A stretch of DNA of 64,000 nt from G963667675 sp965197565 (GTDB lineage Bacteria; Chloroflexota; Dehalococcoidia; Lucifugimonadales; UBA3495). Positions 26,265-36,749 of this stretch are shown here, piece by piece. Under the pieces are notes generated by a model that saw only the letters and a list, made by a program, of their open reading frames with translations, was not told the DNA's origin and did no database searches. The DNA lies in NCBI GenBank assembly GCA_965197565.1, contig CBDANK010000003.1, positions 620,001 through 684,000 on the forward strand, in the 5' to 3' direction. A program made the position numbers and the translations under genes. The stretch's first letter is position 1, and each line of letters begins with the position of its first letter.

Positions 26265-27647
26265 ATGACAGTAACTCGTCCCTTGGTGGGGATTCTGCCG
26301 CTAGCCCGCCGCCGGGTCTATTGGCCCTGGTTCATATGTCTCGCAGCCTTCGCCTTGCTGGTGGCGTGTTCTGGTCCGTCCAACCCCGCGATCACATCCG
26401 AGCCGGCTGCGTCCACACCCAATGGCGCGGAGGAGTTGCGCTCCGCAGTAGAACGTGAGACTTCACCGGAAGTGAGCGAATCGGAACTGTCGGACCTGGT
26501 GCGCGGCAACAGTGCTTTCGACTTCGATTTGTACCGGAACCTCAGTGATGAAGATGGAAACCTCTTCTTCTCTCCCCACAGCATCTCCTTGGCTCTCGCC
26601 ATGACCTATGCCGGTGCCAGGGGTGAGACGGAAAGCCAGATGGCGGAGACGCTGCACTTCCTTCTTCCCCAAGACAGCCTGCATCCTGCATTCAACGCCC
26701 TGGACTTGGAGCTAGCCTCCCGCAGCGAAGGTGTACAGGATATAGGCGGCGAAGGGTTCAGGCTGAACCTGGTCAACGCGGTCTGGGGCCAGCTCGGTTG
26801 CACATTCCAGACCGAGTTCTTGGACCTGCTGGCGGAGAGCTACGGCGCAGGGGTAAGACCCACGGACTTCCTGGGGTCGCCCGAAGGGTCGCGGACCACG
26901 ATCAACGACTGGGTCAGCGATCAGACGGAGGAGAGGATCAAAGACTTGGTCCCACCTGATGGGATCGACGAGTCCACCCGTATGGTGCTCACCAATGCCA
27001 TATACTTCAACGCTGCGTGGATCCGTCCCTTCGACCGTGAAGATACACGCGATGGTCCTTTCCACCTGCTGGATGGCGGCGAAGTTGATGTGCCGATGAT
27101 GCAACAGACGGCCAGCTTCTGGTATGCGGCGGGCGACGGGTATCAGGTCCTGAGTTTGCCCTATTACGCCAATGGTCCGTTGTCCATGGTCATCCTGCTG
27201 CCGGACAGCGGACGGTTCAGCGAGTTCGAAGAGTCGCTGGACGCCGCTGTCGTCGACGGAGTTACGAAAGACTTGGTATGGAGATCGGTGTCATTGTCCA
27301 TGCCCAAGTTCGAGTTCGAATCGAGCTTCAGTCTGCCCAATCTTCTCAAGGCAATGGGAATGTCCGACGCCTTCAACCAGTCGAAGGCGGACTTTTCCGG
27401 CATGGGCATCAGCGGCTGTCCCGGGGGCGATGGCCGCTTGTATATCTCCGACGTCTTTCACAAGGCCTTTGTGCTGGTAGATGAGGAGGGTACGGAGGCA
27501 GCTGCCGCCACCGCTGCGATGGTCTTCGTGAGGGGGCGTCCCCCGCCGGTCAGTGTCTCGGTCGACCGGCCTTTCATATTCCTGATCCGCGACCGTGAGA
27601 CCGGGGCCGTCCTCTTTGTGGGGCGGGTGCTGGACCCCAGTGGGTAG
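26265..27647 (+). CDS. Serpin-family protease inhibitor, lipoprotein
   Basis: A 460-residue serpin with lipoprotein signal 'FICLAAFALLVACSG'. Core motifs are present: 'GNLFFSPHSISLALAMTYAGA' and 'LTNAIYFNAAWIRPFD', with the helix F/strand 3A region, 'VDRPFIFLIRDRETGAVLFVGRVLDP' at the C-terminus, and a reactive-loop hinge 'EEGTEAAAATAAM'. The hinge has small residues at P12-P9 and Thr at P14, the pattern of inhibitory serpins. Counting from P17 places Arg at P1 ('FVR|GR'), which predicts trypsin-like targets. ATG 26265 is chosen for AGAGGA upstream and an intact signal. A trypsin-like protease gene follows 100 bp downstream, suggesting self-protection; that link is inferred. Confidence 0.92.
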   Translation: MTVTRPLVGILPLARRRVYWPWFICLAAFALLVACSGPSNPAITSEPAASTPNGAEELRSAVERETSPEVSESELSDLVRGNSAFDFDLYRNLSDEDGNLFFSPHSISLALAMTYAGARGETESQMAETLHFLLPQDSLHPAFNALDLELASRSEGVQDIGGEGFRLNLVNAVWGQLGCTFQTEFLDLLAESYGAGVRPTDFLGSPEGSRTTINDWVSDQTEERIKDLVPPDGIDESTRMVLTNAIYFNAAWIRPFDREDTRDGPFHLLDGGEVDVPMMQQTASFWYAAGDGYQVLSLPYYANGPLSMVILLPDSGRFSEFEESLDAAVVDGVTKDLVWRSVSLSMPKFEFESSFSLPNLLKAMGMSDAFNQSKADFSGMGISGCPGGDGRLYISDVFHKAFVLVDEEGTEAAAATAAMVFVRGRPPPVSVSVDRPFIFLIRDRETGAVLFVGRVLDPSG

Positions 27648-27696
27648 CGGACCTGTCGTCCGCAACCGCGCCTCCTCCTCTAGCAACAGCCTATGA

Positions 27697-27721
27697 AATT
27701 CCACGGTATACCGGTGGAATT
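27697..27721. promoter_or_regulatory. Palindrome between serpin and protease genes
   Basis: AATTCCAC and GTGGAATT face each other across nine bases that themselves contain GGTATACC. A -10-like TATACT lies at 27730-27735. It could be an operator for the protease gene or a terminator for the serpin gene. Confidence 0.45.
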
Positions 27722-27748
27722 GGGAAAGCTATACTATGGCAAATCCGC

Positions 27749-29840
27749 TTGAATCAGGATTTGCCAGGCTTGGGGATTTTCAGGAACCTGGGCTATCGGG
27801 AACAATGGCGCGCGAACATTTGGCGCGTATTGACCCCGGTTGTTGCGGTCCTGCTGGCGGCCGCTTGCGCCGCCGAGAATCCAACGCCTGTGCCGACGGC
27901 CACGTTGGATATTGGGGCTACGGTCCAGGCTGCTGTGATTGCCGCGCTGCCCACGCTAACACCCACCCCCACGCCGGACATTGACGCCACTGTCGAGGCC
28001 CGCATGGCGGCCACCCTCGCCGCTATGCCCACGCCGACGCCAACACCTACTCCGACCCCGACGCCCACACCCACACCAACCCCTACGCCGCGGCCGACAG
28101 CCACTCCTACACCTCTCCCCACCCCGACGCCAACACCCATACCAACCCCTACGCCATTCCCCACCGCGACCCCAACTCCTAGACCCGCGCCAACCAAAGA
28201 CCCGGCGGCGTTATTGAGCTCGATGGTCAAGCAGGCCAGGCCCGCCGTGGTGCGGATTCAGACCAGTTCGGGGTCCGGCTCCGGGGTCATTTTCGAGACG
28301 CAGGGCCGGACCGGATACGTCGTCACCAACCATCATGTCGTCGAAGGTGAGGCACGGGTCAATGTTATAGTAAACGACTCGGTTACTTACCGCGGCACCG
28401 TCCTGGGAACGGACCGGGTCCGCGACTTGGCGGTGGTCAGCATCTGCTGCGCCAACTTCCGGACGCTGCCCTTTGGCAATGCTGCAACGCTACAGCCCGG
28501 CGACGAAGTGGTGGCCATCGGCTACGCCCTGGGACTGCCCGGCCAAGCCACCGTAACCCGGGGCATCGTGTCGGCGGTGCGCTACGATTCGGCCTACCGC
28601 AGCGATGTCATTCAGACCGACGCCGCCATCAACCCCCGGTAACAGCGGCGGACCGATGCTCTCGATGTCGGGCAAAATCCTGGGCATCAACACCTTCCGT
28701 TACGATGAAACGGAGAGTGGCAGGCCCGCCGAAGGACTCGGCTTTGCCGTCTCAGGCACCACGGTGCAACAACAAATCCCTACCCTTCAGGCTGGCCCAC
28801 CCGCTCCCACGCCTACGCCAACCCGCCGCCCCACCGCCACGCTCACACCGGGAATATCCCGCAGTTTCGGTCCTGACAACGGCGAACTGCGGCACGACCC
28901 GTCGGACGGTTTAATCGAGGTAGAGTATGCCAACGTTTCTATTGCCGACATGGTGGTAGAGGCCACCTTCGTCAACCCCTACTCGGCTGCGTCCAACGAT
29001 TGGGACTACGGGTTTATCTTGCGGCAGGACCGCTACGACTCTGGGGATAAATTCATCCAAGTCGTAGTTGCCAGCGACCGGCGTTGGGCCCTCTCTTGGA
29101 GGGATACATCAACCGGCGACAACCAACGGGTGGGCGGTGGAACGCTCCGGACCTTTGACACCAGCGGCGGGGGCCGGAATCACCTGAGAGTAGTCGCCAT
29201 TAAAGAACGCGGCTGGCTTTTCGTCAACGGCGAGTTTGTCTCGCCACTGGACTTATCTGTTGTGACCAGGGCCGGAGACATAGCTGTCATTACCGGAGCG
29301 TTTGCCGGCGATGAACTGGCTGGCGCAGTCACCCGGTTCGAGAATTTCCAGGGTGAACGGTTGCGCAAGCGTTACGGCCCCGCCGACGGGAAGCTGGAAG
29401 ATGAGTCGGGGTTTATAGCTGTGCACGAAAGCAGGGTGCGGACGCGGGACCTGATAGTAGAAGCGGAGTTCGTTAATCCCCAAGGCAATGACTGGTATTA
29501 TGGATTCCTGATTCGTAGTCCGGCATCTAACCAACTGGAACTAGTCGGACTGACTGATGAGGCATGGTGGTTCCACCAAACCCGCGACGTTGGCGACGAC
29601 GAATATACCGATGTAGCGTCCGGCTATCTATCGGGTGTAGGGCTAAACCTACTGAGTAGCAATCACCTGCTGTTGATTGCTATTGAGGAATCCGGTTGGT
29701 TTTTCGTCAACGGCCAACTGGTTGCCAAGCTCGACCTGTCCCACAACCTGGGTTCGGGCCAAGTTAACGCGATGGGAGGTTTCTTCAAAGATCGGCCCGC
29801 TTCGTTAAGTTTCGAGAACTTCAACGTCTGGGCGCCTTGA
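27749..29840 (+). pseudogene. HtrA-like trypsin-family lipoprotein, frameshifted at the catalytic serine
   Basis: Two frames together encode one protein of about 700 residues. Frame 1 (27749-28642) gives a lipobox signal 'VVAVLLAAACAAE', a long Pro-Thr linker and the first part of a trypsin-like domain with His in 'VVTNHHVVEG' and Asp in 'RVRDLAVV'. It ends at 'TDAAINPR-stop'. Frame 2 continues at once with 'GNSGGPMLSMSGKILGIN', holding the catalytic Ser, and runs to 29840 with two similar sandwich-like C-terminal domains ('NDWDYGFILRQD', 'NDWYYGFLIRSP'). The break lies in a five-C run (28633-28637): removing one C restores 'DAAINPGNSGG'. This is a recent mutation, a sequencing error or, less likely, phase variation. 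Confidence 0.8.
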
Positions 29841-30029
29841 ACGGCTATACGCCGCCCGTCGACCTACTTTATACGCGATACGCGCCGCGCTGGAAGGACC
29901 GGTACCCCCCCGGGGCTGGCTTCAAACAATCCCCTCAGACCCGCCGCAAGACGCTAAGGGTCTGCCGATGGAGATGGTGTTCTATGAGGGTATCCCGGGC
30001 TCAGGTCCGGGTATAAACTAGGCGTCAGG

Positions 30030-30341
30030 ATGAACGAACTCGACTACATTACCGTTAAAGGCTTCAAGAGCATCGCGTCCATCGAGGAATTGAGGCTGGG
30101 ACCGCTGACGGTGCTCATCGGCCCCAACGGGTCCGGCAAGTCGAACTTCATCGGCGTGTTCGCGTTCTTGAATGCCCTCCGGGAAGGCCGGTTGCGGGAA
30201 TATGTGATCAAGGCCGGCGGCGCTGACAAAGTGCTCCACTGCGGCTCTAGAGTCACCGAGACACTGCATATCCACGTCTCTTTCCAAGAGGGACAAACAC
30301 AATATGAGGTCTTTCTTGAGCCGAATAGCGCCGACTCCCTA
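30030..30341 (+). pseudogene. AAA ATPase of a two-gene defence-type module, 5' half
   Basis: Codons 1-104 of an SMC/RecF-like AAA ATPase ('LDYITVKGFKSIASIEELRLG', Walker A 'IGPNGSGKSNFIGVFAFL'). The coding frame is cut at a TA dinucleotide (30340-30341) where IS630-type elements are inserted; translation would stop ten bases further on. The 3' half resumes in the same frame at 32949. With the insertion removed the joined protein is 368 residues, normal for this ATPase group. It was the first gene of a pair with the DUF4276 gene at 33748. Confidence 0.85.
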
Positions 30342-31566
<1,225 letters not shown>

Positions 31567-31568
31567 TA

Positions 31569-31714
31569 AACCAATACCAAGGTGGGATGTGTATTTCGGG
31601 GTCTTGAAGACAACCAAAAGGACTCCGCAGCTCCTCATTTCACCTTTGGGCCCCTACTGGGTCGCCACTGACAGTGCGGTCTAGCGATATGTACATTTCA
31701 CCTTGGCTTTAGTT
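31569..31714. mobile_element. 146-bp miniature inverted-repeat element, copy 2
   Basis: One base different from copy 1 at 11489-11634. It lies exactly between the diverged IS630 element and an IS630 copy of the identical type, with TA on each side (31567-31568 and 31715-31716). The three elements are contiguous, sharing their TA borders. Confidence 0.7.
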
Positions 31715-31716
31715 TA

Positions 31717-32946
31717 GTAGCTGACCATCATTGAAATGATGGCTGGTGAGATATGATGGGTTAGCAGTCAAAAAAGAAAATCGGGAAGCGGGGATGGATG
31801 TGATGATGAAGAAATACCGAGTGGGACTTACGGAGGAGGAACAGGAGGAACTGAAGGGATTGGTGTCCAAGGGTTGGGCGGCGGCTTACAAGCAGACTCA
31901 CGCCCGCATTCTGCTGCTTAGCGATGAGAACCAGGTTGATGGCGCAATGAGGGACGAGGATATAGCCTGGGTCCTGAAGGTGGGCAGCGCCACGGTGGAA
32001 CGGGTGCGCCGCCGGTGCGTGGAGGAGGGCCTGGAGGCAGCCCTGGGACGCAAACAGCAGCTAAAGCGCCGCAAGAAAAAGCTGGATGGTCAGGGTGAGG
32101 CCCACCTGGTAGCCTTGGCCTGCTCTCAACCGCCGGAGGGACGGGTCAGTTGGACGCTGCAAATGCTGGCCGATGGATTGGTGGCGCAGGAGATAGTGGA
32201 TAGCATCAGCACAGAGACGGTGCGCCGGACTCTGAAAAAAACGAACTCAAGCCTTGGCTGAAAGAATGCTGGTGCCTCCCGCCCCAAGGGAGCGCGGACT
32301 TTGTGTGCGCCATGGAGGACGTGTTGGAGGTCTATCACCGTCCCTACGGAGAGGGGGAGGTGCTGGTGTGTCTGGACGAGACCAGCAAGCAACTGGTGCA
32401 GGAGACCCGCCAACCCCGTCCGTCGCGGCCGGGGGCAGCCATGGCATACGATTACGAATATCAACGCAACGGAGTGAGCAACCTGTTCATGCTGTTCGCG
32501 CCCCTGGAGGGATGGCGGCGGGTGGAGGTCACGGACCGGCGCACCAAGGCCGACTGGGCACGGGTGGTCAAGAAACTGGTGGACGAGGACTATGTCGACA
32601 AGGAGCGGATAGTCTTGGTGATGGACAACCTGAACACCCATCATCCGGCATCCCTATACCAGGCTTTCGAGCCGGCGGAGGCACGGCGCATTGCCCAACG
32701 GCTGGAGATACATTACACCCCGAAGCACGGGAGTTGGCTTAATATGGCCGAGATCGAACTGGGGGTGCTGGCGCGGCAGTGCTTGGATCGCCGGATACCC
32801 AGCCAGGAAGTCCTGGAACGGGAAACAGGCGCATGGCAGGACCAACGGAACCGGGACGTAATTCAGGTGGACTGGCGCTTCACAACCGAGGACGCCCGCA
32901 TCAAGCTCAAGTCCCTATACCCATCAATACAACAGTGAGGCTCTAC
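31717..32946 (+). mobile_element. IS630-type insertion sequence, identical-type copy 1
   Basis: A 1230-bp element flanked by TA (31715-31716, 32947-32948). The left end is GTAGCTGACC and the reversed right end GTAGAGCCTC, so the terminal repeat is short and imperfect. Just inside the left end is a perfect hairpin CCATCATT-GA-AATGATGG. It matches 49063-50292 (inverted) and 53142-54371 across its length. Confidence 0.9.
31794..32938 (+). CDS. IS630-family transposase (frameshift-fused), copy 1
   Basis: ORF A starts at ATG 31794 ('MDVMMKKYRVGLTEEEQEEL') and ends at 32261. The slip site is seven A's at 32235-32241 followed by C; the -1 frame reads 'NELKPWLKECWCLPPQG' and carries the DDE domain to 32938, about 381 residues. 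Catalytic acids are seen in 'VCLDETSK', 'VLVMDNLNTHH' and 'NMAEIELGVL'. The HTH half contains 'DEDIAWVLKVGSATVERVRRR'. All motifs are intact, so it is probably active. Confidence 0.9.
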
Positions 32947-32948
32947 TA

Positions 32949-33743
32949 GTCCCGCAGACCGAAGTCATCCATCTCCGGAATGAAGCCGGGTATCCCGGGT
33001 CCTACACGGAAGGGATTATAAGCGCGGGGCGGGAAGCCGGGATAAGCAAACGAAACTCAGGGAGAATTGAATCCCACGTCCGGCGGCATCTCGATGGTTG
33101 GCGGCTCTATCACTTCAACGACACCAGCGCCAACTCTCCGATGAAGAAGACAGCCAACGTGAACGATAACCGGTATCTCCGTGCCGACGGGTCGAATCTG
33201 GCGGCTTTCCTCTACCTTCTGCGTGAAAGACACCAAGATTCCTACGACTCGATTGTCCGGACGGTGCGGCAGGTGGCCCCGTTCTTCGAGGACTTCGCCC
33301 TTGAACCGCAGCGTCTCAACCCTGACAAGATCATTCTGGAGTGGAGACACGCGGGGACCGACGCCTATTTTGATGTGTCCTCGTTATCCGACGGGACGCT
33401 GCGCTTCATGGCGCTGACCACCCTGTTCCTTCAACCAGCGGAGTACAGACCGTCGGTAATCCTGGTTGACGAGCCTGAGTTGGGGATGCATCCGTACGCG
33501 ATTACTTTGCTGGCGGCGCTGATGAGGCAGGCGTCAACCGGATCGCAGGTTATCGTTTCCACCCAGTCGTCCCTCCCGTTGGACCACTTCGAGCCGGAAC
33601 AGGTGATGGTGGTGGAACGCTTCGACGGCGCTACCCGGTTCAACCGGTTGGATTCGTCCAAGCTCGAGTCCTGGCTGGAGAGCTATAGCCTGGGCCAACT
33701 CTGGGAGAAGAACGAGTTAGGCGGACGGCCGGGGCCAGAGTAG
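32949..33743 (+). pseudogene. AAA ATPase of a two-gene defence-type module, 3' half
   Basis: The frame resumes at the base after the duplicated TA and continues 'VPQTEVIHLRNEAGYPGSY', 'HLDGWRLYHFNDTSANSP', a signature-like 'SSLSDGTLRFMALTTLFL', Walker B 'VILVDEPELGMHP' and 'STQSSLPLDHF'. The last part (from 33141, ATG) could be made alone, but it lacks Walker A and would not be a working ATPase. The DUF4276 gene begins four bases after its stop. Confidence 0.85.
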
Positions 33744-33747
33744 CGGA

Positions 33748-34434
33748 ATGCCCCGCCTAATGGTGCACGTCGAGGGCCAGACGGAGGAAAGGTTCGTAAA
33801 TCAGCTCTTAGCGCCTCACCTGTACCGCGTTGGATACACCAGCGTCAGCGCGCGCCTGCTGGGGAATGCTCGTCAGCGGAGCCGGCGCGGCGGCATCCGG
33901 TCATGGGACTTGGTGCGTAACGACATCTTGAATCACCTGGCAGCGGACCAGGCAACTTTGGCGACGACGATGGTGGACTACTACGGGCTACCGGAGACCT
34001 AGCCCGGGCGGGCTGAGGCCGGAAGACAGAGCGTCTTGAAAGAGCGAGCCGCTTTCGTCCAGGACGCTATACTGGACGACGTTTCGGGCGCGCTTGACAG
34101 TGGTTTCGACCGCCGGCGCTTTGTGCCCTACGTGGTGATGCACGAATTCGAGGGGCTACTGTTCAGCGACTGCGGGCGGTTCGCCCAAGGTATTGGGCGG
34201 CCCGACTTGTCGAGCCAGTTTCAGGCGATACGCGGTGAGTTCCCGACCCCTGAAGCGATCAACGACTCGACTGACACCGCCCCTTCCAGGCGGGTCCGCA
34301 ACTTGTACCAAGGCTATGAGAAACCCCTGATGGGTGTCTTGGCCGCGGAGGAAATCGGCCTCGAAGCCATTCGCGGAGAATGCCCGCTCTTCAGCGATTG
34401 GATAAAGGAATTGGAGCAGCGGGCTGGACCGTAA
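33748..34434 (+). pseudogene. DUF4276 protein with an in-frame amber codon
   Basis: A 228-codon DUF4276 gene broken by TAG at 34000-34002. Before it: 'MPRLMVHVEGQTEERFVNQLL' (a Toprim-like VEGxTE start) and 'ATTMVDYYGLPET'. After it, in the same frame: 'PGRAEAGRQSVLKERAAF', then 'VMHEFEGLLFSD' and 'AINDSTDTAPSRRV'. Relatives usually have 'WPGR' here, so TGG to TAG is the simplest explanation. DUF4276 genes commonly follow AAA ATPases in defence-type pairs; the Toprim-like start suggests a nuclease effector. Here both partners are damaged. Confidence 0.85.
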
Positions 34435-34762
34435 CGTCGGCTGCGCCTTCTCCTCCCGCTGGGAGACGCACGATGCCCTTCGTATCGACGACGGTCACGG
34501 TGGAGGCTCTCAAAGTTGTGCCCGTATCTTTAGGGAAACGGCATTAGTGACTGCCGAACCGGCTTAGAGAATCCTCGTCCCGGCCGCAATTGGACCTCCA
34601 AGCCGCCACTCGCCAGTATGCTAAACTGTACCGGCGGTCAAACGGGCGGGACGGTTCCTGCTCCGGCCCCCAATATTGCGATGAACCTTAGTCCATGAAC
34701 GTCCTGCCGGCACGTCGCTCCAACTATAAGTCCCATAGTTTATTCCTCCGCACCTTAGGTCA
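34435..34762. other. Intergenic region, nothing recognised
   Basis: 328 bp between the DUF4276 remnant and the ion-channel gene. I see no gene, repeat or clear promoter in it. Confidence 0.4.
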
Positions 34763-35590
34763 ATGCACACCGCAATGAACCGGATAGTGCATTTGTCTCA
34801 ACGGCTGGTTAACTCGCCGTGGTTTGAATACTTCATCATTGCGGTCATTCTGGCCAACGCCGCCCTACTGGGGTTGGGCACCTCCTCCCAGGTGGACCGG
34901 CAATACGGTGACTGGCTGCACTTGGGAAATCAAGCGGCGCTGGGCATTTTCATCGTCGAAGCGCTGCTCAAGATGCTGGCTTTGTCGCCTCGGCCTTTCC
35001 GGTACTTCCGGGACGGTTGGAACGTCTTCGACTTTCTGGTGATAGCCTTCGCCCTGATTCCGGCCACCGGCCAGTTTGCCATGATTACCCGCTTGGCCCG
35101 GCTGCTGCGGGTGCTGCGGCTCATTACAACGGTCAGAGACCTGCGGCTTATTGTCGCCGCGCTGGTGCGGTCGATCCCCAGCGTGGGCCACGTCATCATG
35201 CTAATGAGCATTGTGGTCTACATCTACGCCATCATGGGCTACCACCTCTTTCACGAACACGACCCGGAAAACTGGCGCAGCCTGGGCATATCGGTGCTGA
35301 CCCTGTTCAACATCATAACGTTGGAAGGCTGGACCGAGATAATGTACACCGCAATGGAGCTGCATTCGATGGCCTGGATGTACTTCGTCAGCTTCGTGGT
35401 GGTGGGGACCTTCGTGGTAATAAACCTGTTTATCGCCATAATCATCAACAACTTGGACGAAGCCAAGATCGAGCGGTTGCGGGAACTGGAGGGTCCGGTA
35501 TCCAGAGAAGAGCTTCTGCGGGAGATTCGGGCCACCCAAGCCGCGCTGCAGCGGTTGGAGCAACGACTGGACAACGACGATAGGAGATGA
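34763..35590 (+). CDS. Bacterial voltage-gated cation channel (NaChBac/CavMr type)
   Basis: A 275-residue six-helix channel subunit that would act as a tetramer. S1 lies in 'FEYFIIAVILANAALLGLG', S3 in 'NVFDFLVIAFALI', and S4 carries an Arg at every third place in 'RLARLLRVLRLITTVRDLR'. S5 is 'SVGHVIMLMSIVVYIYAIMGYHLF', then comes the pore loop 'ITLEGWTEIMYTAM' and S6 'FVVVGTFVVINLFIAIIINNLDEA'. The C-terminus is a predicted coiled coil ('LLREIRATQAALQRLEQRL'), as in BacNav proteins. The filter TLEGWTE differs from the sodium filter TLESWS and resembles the Gly-containing calcium-selective CavMr filter. Selectivity is inferred. Confidence 0.88.
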   Translation: MHTAMNRIVHLSQRLVNSPWFEYFIIAVILANAALLGLGTSSQVDRQYGDWLHLGNQAALGIFIVEALLKMLALSPRPFRYFRDGWNVFDFLVIAFALIPATGQFAMITRLARLLRVLRLITTVRDLRLIVAALVRSIPSVGHVIMLMSIVVYIYAIMGYHLFHEHDPENWRSLGISVLTLFNIITLEGWTEIMYTAMELHSMAWMYFVSFVVVGTFVVINLFIAIIINNLDEAKIERLRELEGPVSREELLREIRATQAALQRLEQRLDNDDRR

Positions 35591-35644
35591 CGGGGCGGAA
35601 CAGTATAATAAAATTCATCAAGTGTCCGATTTCCTGGAGGTAGT

Positions 35645-36004
35645 ATGCTGGAAACAGAGCGGGTAACGGCCCTTTTTGTCGATGCCCGTCTGCTTTATGG
35701 TGAGGCTATTGGACTCTTGGAGTACGGTAAGCTGCGCATCGCTGCGGAGGTGGCGTGGGGCGCTACGAAACGGGCCACCGATGCCCTGATTCTATCCCGC
35801 ACGGGGGAGGAACCTCGAAGCACCGCGCAGACATCCGGTGGGGTACGCGCTCTGAGCCGCCAAGACCAGGCCCATGAGGTTTTAAGAGCCAGTTATCGTG
35901 ACCGAGCGCGCCTGTTGCATGGAAAATGTTTCTATCATGGAGACTGCGAACCGCGGGATACAGTTGTCGGAGTTGTCCGCGGTACCCGCGGATTATATCC
36001 ATGA
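35645..36004 (+). CDS. HEPN/PaREP1-like small protein, copy 1, with a shifted C-terminus
   Basis: A 119-residue helical protein beginning 'MLETERVTALFVDARLLYGEAI'. It resembles the neighbour at 36048 ('MLEAERVAAMFAEAHSIYAEGL') through 'AWGATKRATDALILSRTGEEP'. The last residues, 'GTRGLYP', do not match. If one C of the CCC at 35985-35987 is dropped, the frame reads 'RGTADYIHDSGVLAET', matching the paralogue's 'RRTADYIRDAEALAAED'. So a late frameshift altered the C-terminus. GGAGG precedes ATG. The helical pattern suggests a HEPN-type fold, which I hold only moderately. Confidence 0.65.
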   Translation: MLETERVTALFVDARLLYGEAIGLLEYGKLRIAAEVAWGATKRATDALILSRTGEEPRSTAQTSGGVRALSRQDQAHEVLRASYRDRARLLHGKCFYHGDCEPRDTVVGVVRGTRGLYP

Positions 36005-36047
36005 CTCGGGTGTTTTGGCGGAGACTTAGAACAACCGGAGATGAATC

Positions 36048-36467
36048 ATGCTGGAAGCTGAGCGTGTGGCTGCCATGTTCGCAGAGGCCCATTCCATTTA
36101 CGCCGAGGGCCTCGAATACTTGGGTGAAGCCATCGAACTCTGGGACCGGTGCCTGTTACGTAAGTCGGCAGAGAAAACCTGGGCCGCCGCCTTGCGGGCC
36201 ACCAATGCCTTGGTACTGGCCCACACAGGGGTCGAACCCAAGCCGGATGACGATAAGGGCACCTATGACTCTTTGCTTCGCCTGCCGGAGGAGAACCCGG
36301 ACTTGAAGCTGTTGAGAGGACGTTTTGCCATTTTTTCACACGATGTTTACCGCACTGCTGTGTGCGAACGAAATGTTGAGCCAGTCTCTCTCCTCATCCA
36401 TGACATCCGCAGGACAGCGGACTACATCCGCGACGCGGAAGCGTTGGCTGCCGAAGACCAAGCCTGA
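36048..36467 (+). CDS. HEPN/PaREP1-like small protein, copy 2
   Basis: A 139-residue paralogue of the gene at 35645, about 44 bp downstream of it. Helical segments: 'RVAAMFAEAHSIYAEGLEYLGEAIELW', 'SAEKTWAAALRATNALVLAHTG', then 'LLIHDIRRTADYIRDAEALAAED'. Its stop overlaps the ATG of a methyltransferase remnant. PaREP1/HEPN-like proteins often sit beside nucleotidyltransferases or nucleases; none is directly adjacent here. The function is unknown. Confidence 0.7.
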   Translation: MLEAERVAAMFAEAHSIYAEGLEYLGEAIELWDRCLLRKSAEKTWAAALRATNALVLAHTGVEPKPDDDKGTYDSLLRLPEENPDLKLLRGRFAIFSHDVYRTAVCERNVEPVSLLIHDIRRTADYIRDAEALAAEDQA

Positions 36468-36547
36468 TGCCCAACACCCTCCACCACGGCGACAACCTGA
36501 ACCTCCCCGACGAGACGGTGTACCTGGACCCGCAGTTCAACTCCTAG
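36467..36547 (+). pseudogene. DNA methyltransferase remnant 1 (5' end only)
   Basis: A 26-residue frame reads 'MPNTLHHGDNLNL', then 'DETVYLDPQFNS' and a stop. It matches the N-terminus of N4/N6-adenine or cytosine methyltransferases ('MPNTLYYGDNLEVLREHIP...VDLIYLDPPFNS') with an internal deletion and the DPPF motif changed to DPQF. Only the 5' end remains. Confidence 0.6.
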
Positions 36548-36584
36548 GACGATTGCAAAGTCCCCGCTAAAGACCAAATCCGCT

Positions 36585-36641
36585 CGTGGTGAGCCTGTCG
36601 AACTATGAACGGACAGCCCTTCGACAAGCTCAGGGTGAACG
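36585..36641. repeat. Imperfect extragenic palindrome
   Basis: 'GGTGAGCCTGTCGAA' faces 'TTCGACAAGCTCAGGG' across about 17 bases, with GTGAAC-like ends. This is the common GTTCACCCTGAGCTTGTCGAAGG type of dispersed palindrome. Confidence 0.5.
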
Positions 36642-36719
36642 GGAGGGTGGGCAACTCAACAACTTTGTAATGGTCTTGGTTCAACTCTAACTATGCAGGA
36701 TTCATGTCTTCCAATGATA

Positions 36720-36725
36720 TATAAT
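36720..36725 (+). promoter_or_regulatory. Likely -10 box of mazEF within an AT-rich inverted repeat
   Basis: TATAAT at 36720-36725 lies inside ATATATA-ATAGC-TATATAT (36717-36735), 25 bp before mazE. An autoregulatory MazE site overlapping the promoter is plausible. No good -35 box is seen. Confidence 0.4.
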
Positions 36726-36749
36726 AGCTATATATTAGGAGGTGTCGGC

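Noticed and set aside
28020..28200. Dense short repeats suggesting a CRISPR array or satellite
   Set aside because: They encode a Pro-Thr linker (alternating CCN and ACN codons) in a lipoprotein; no spacers are present.
34000..34002. TAG in DUF4276 as pyrrolysine or readthrough
   Set aside because: Pyrrolysine is rare and not expected here; relatives have Trp at this place and the partner ATPase gene is also broken, so a nonsense mutation is simpler.
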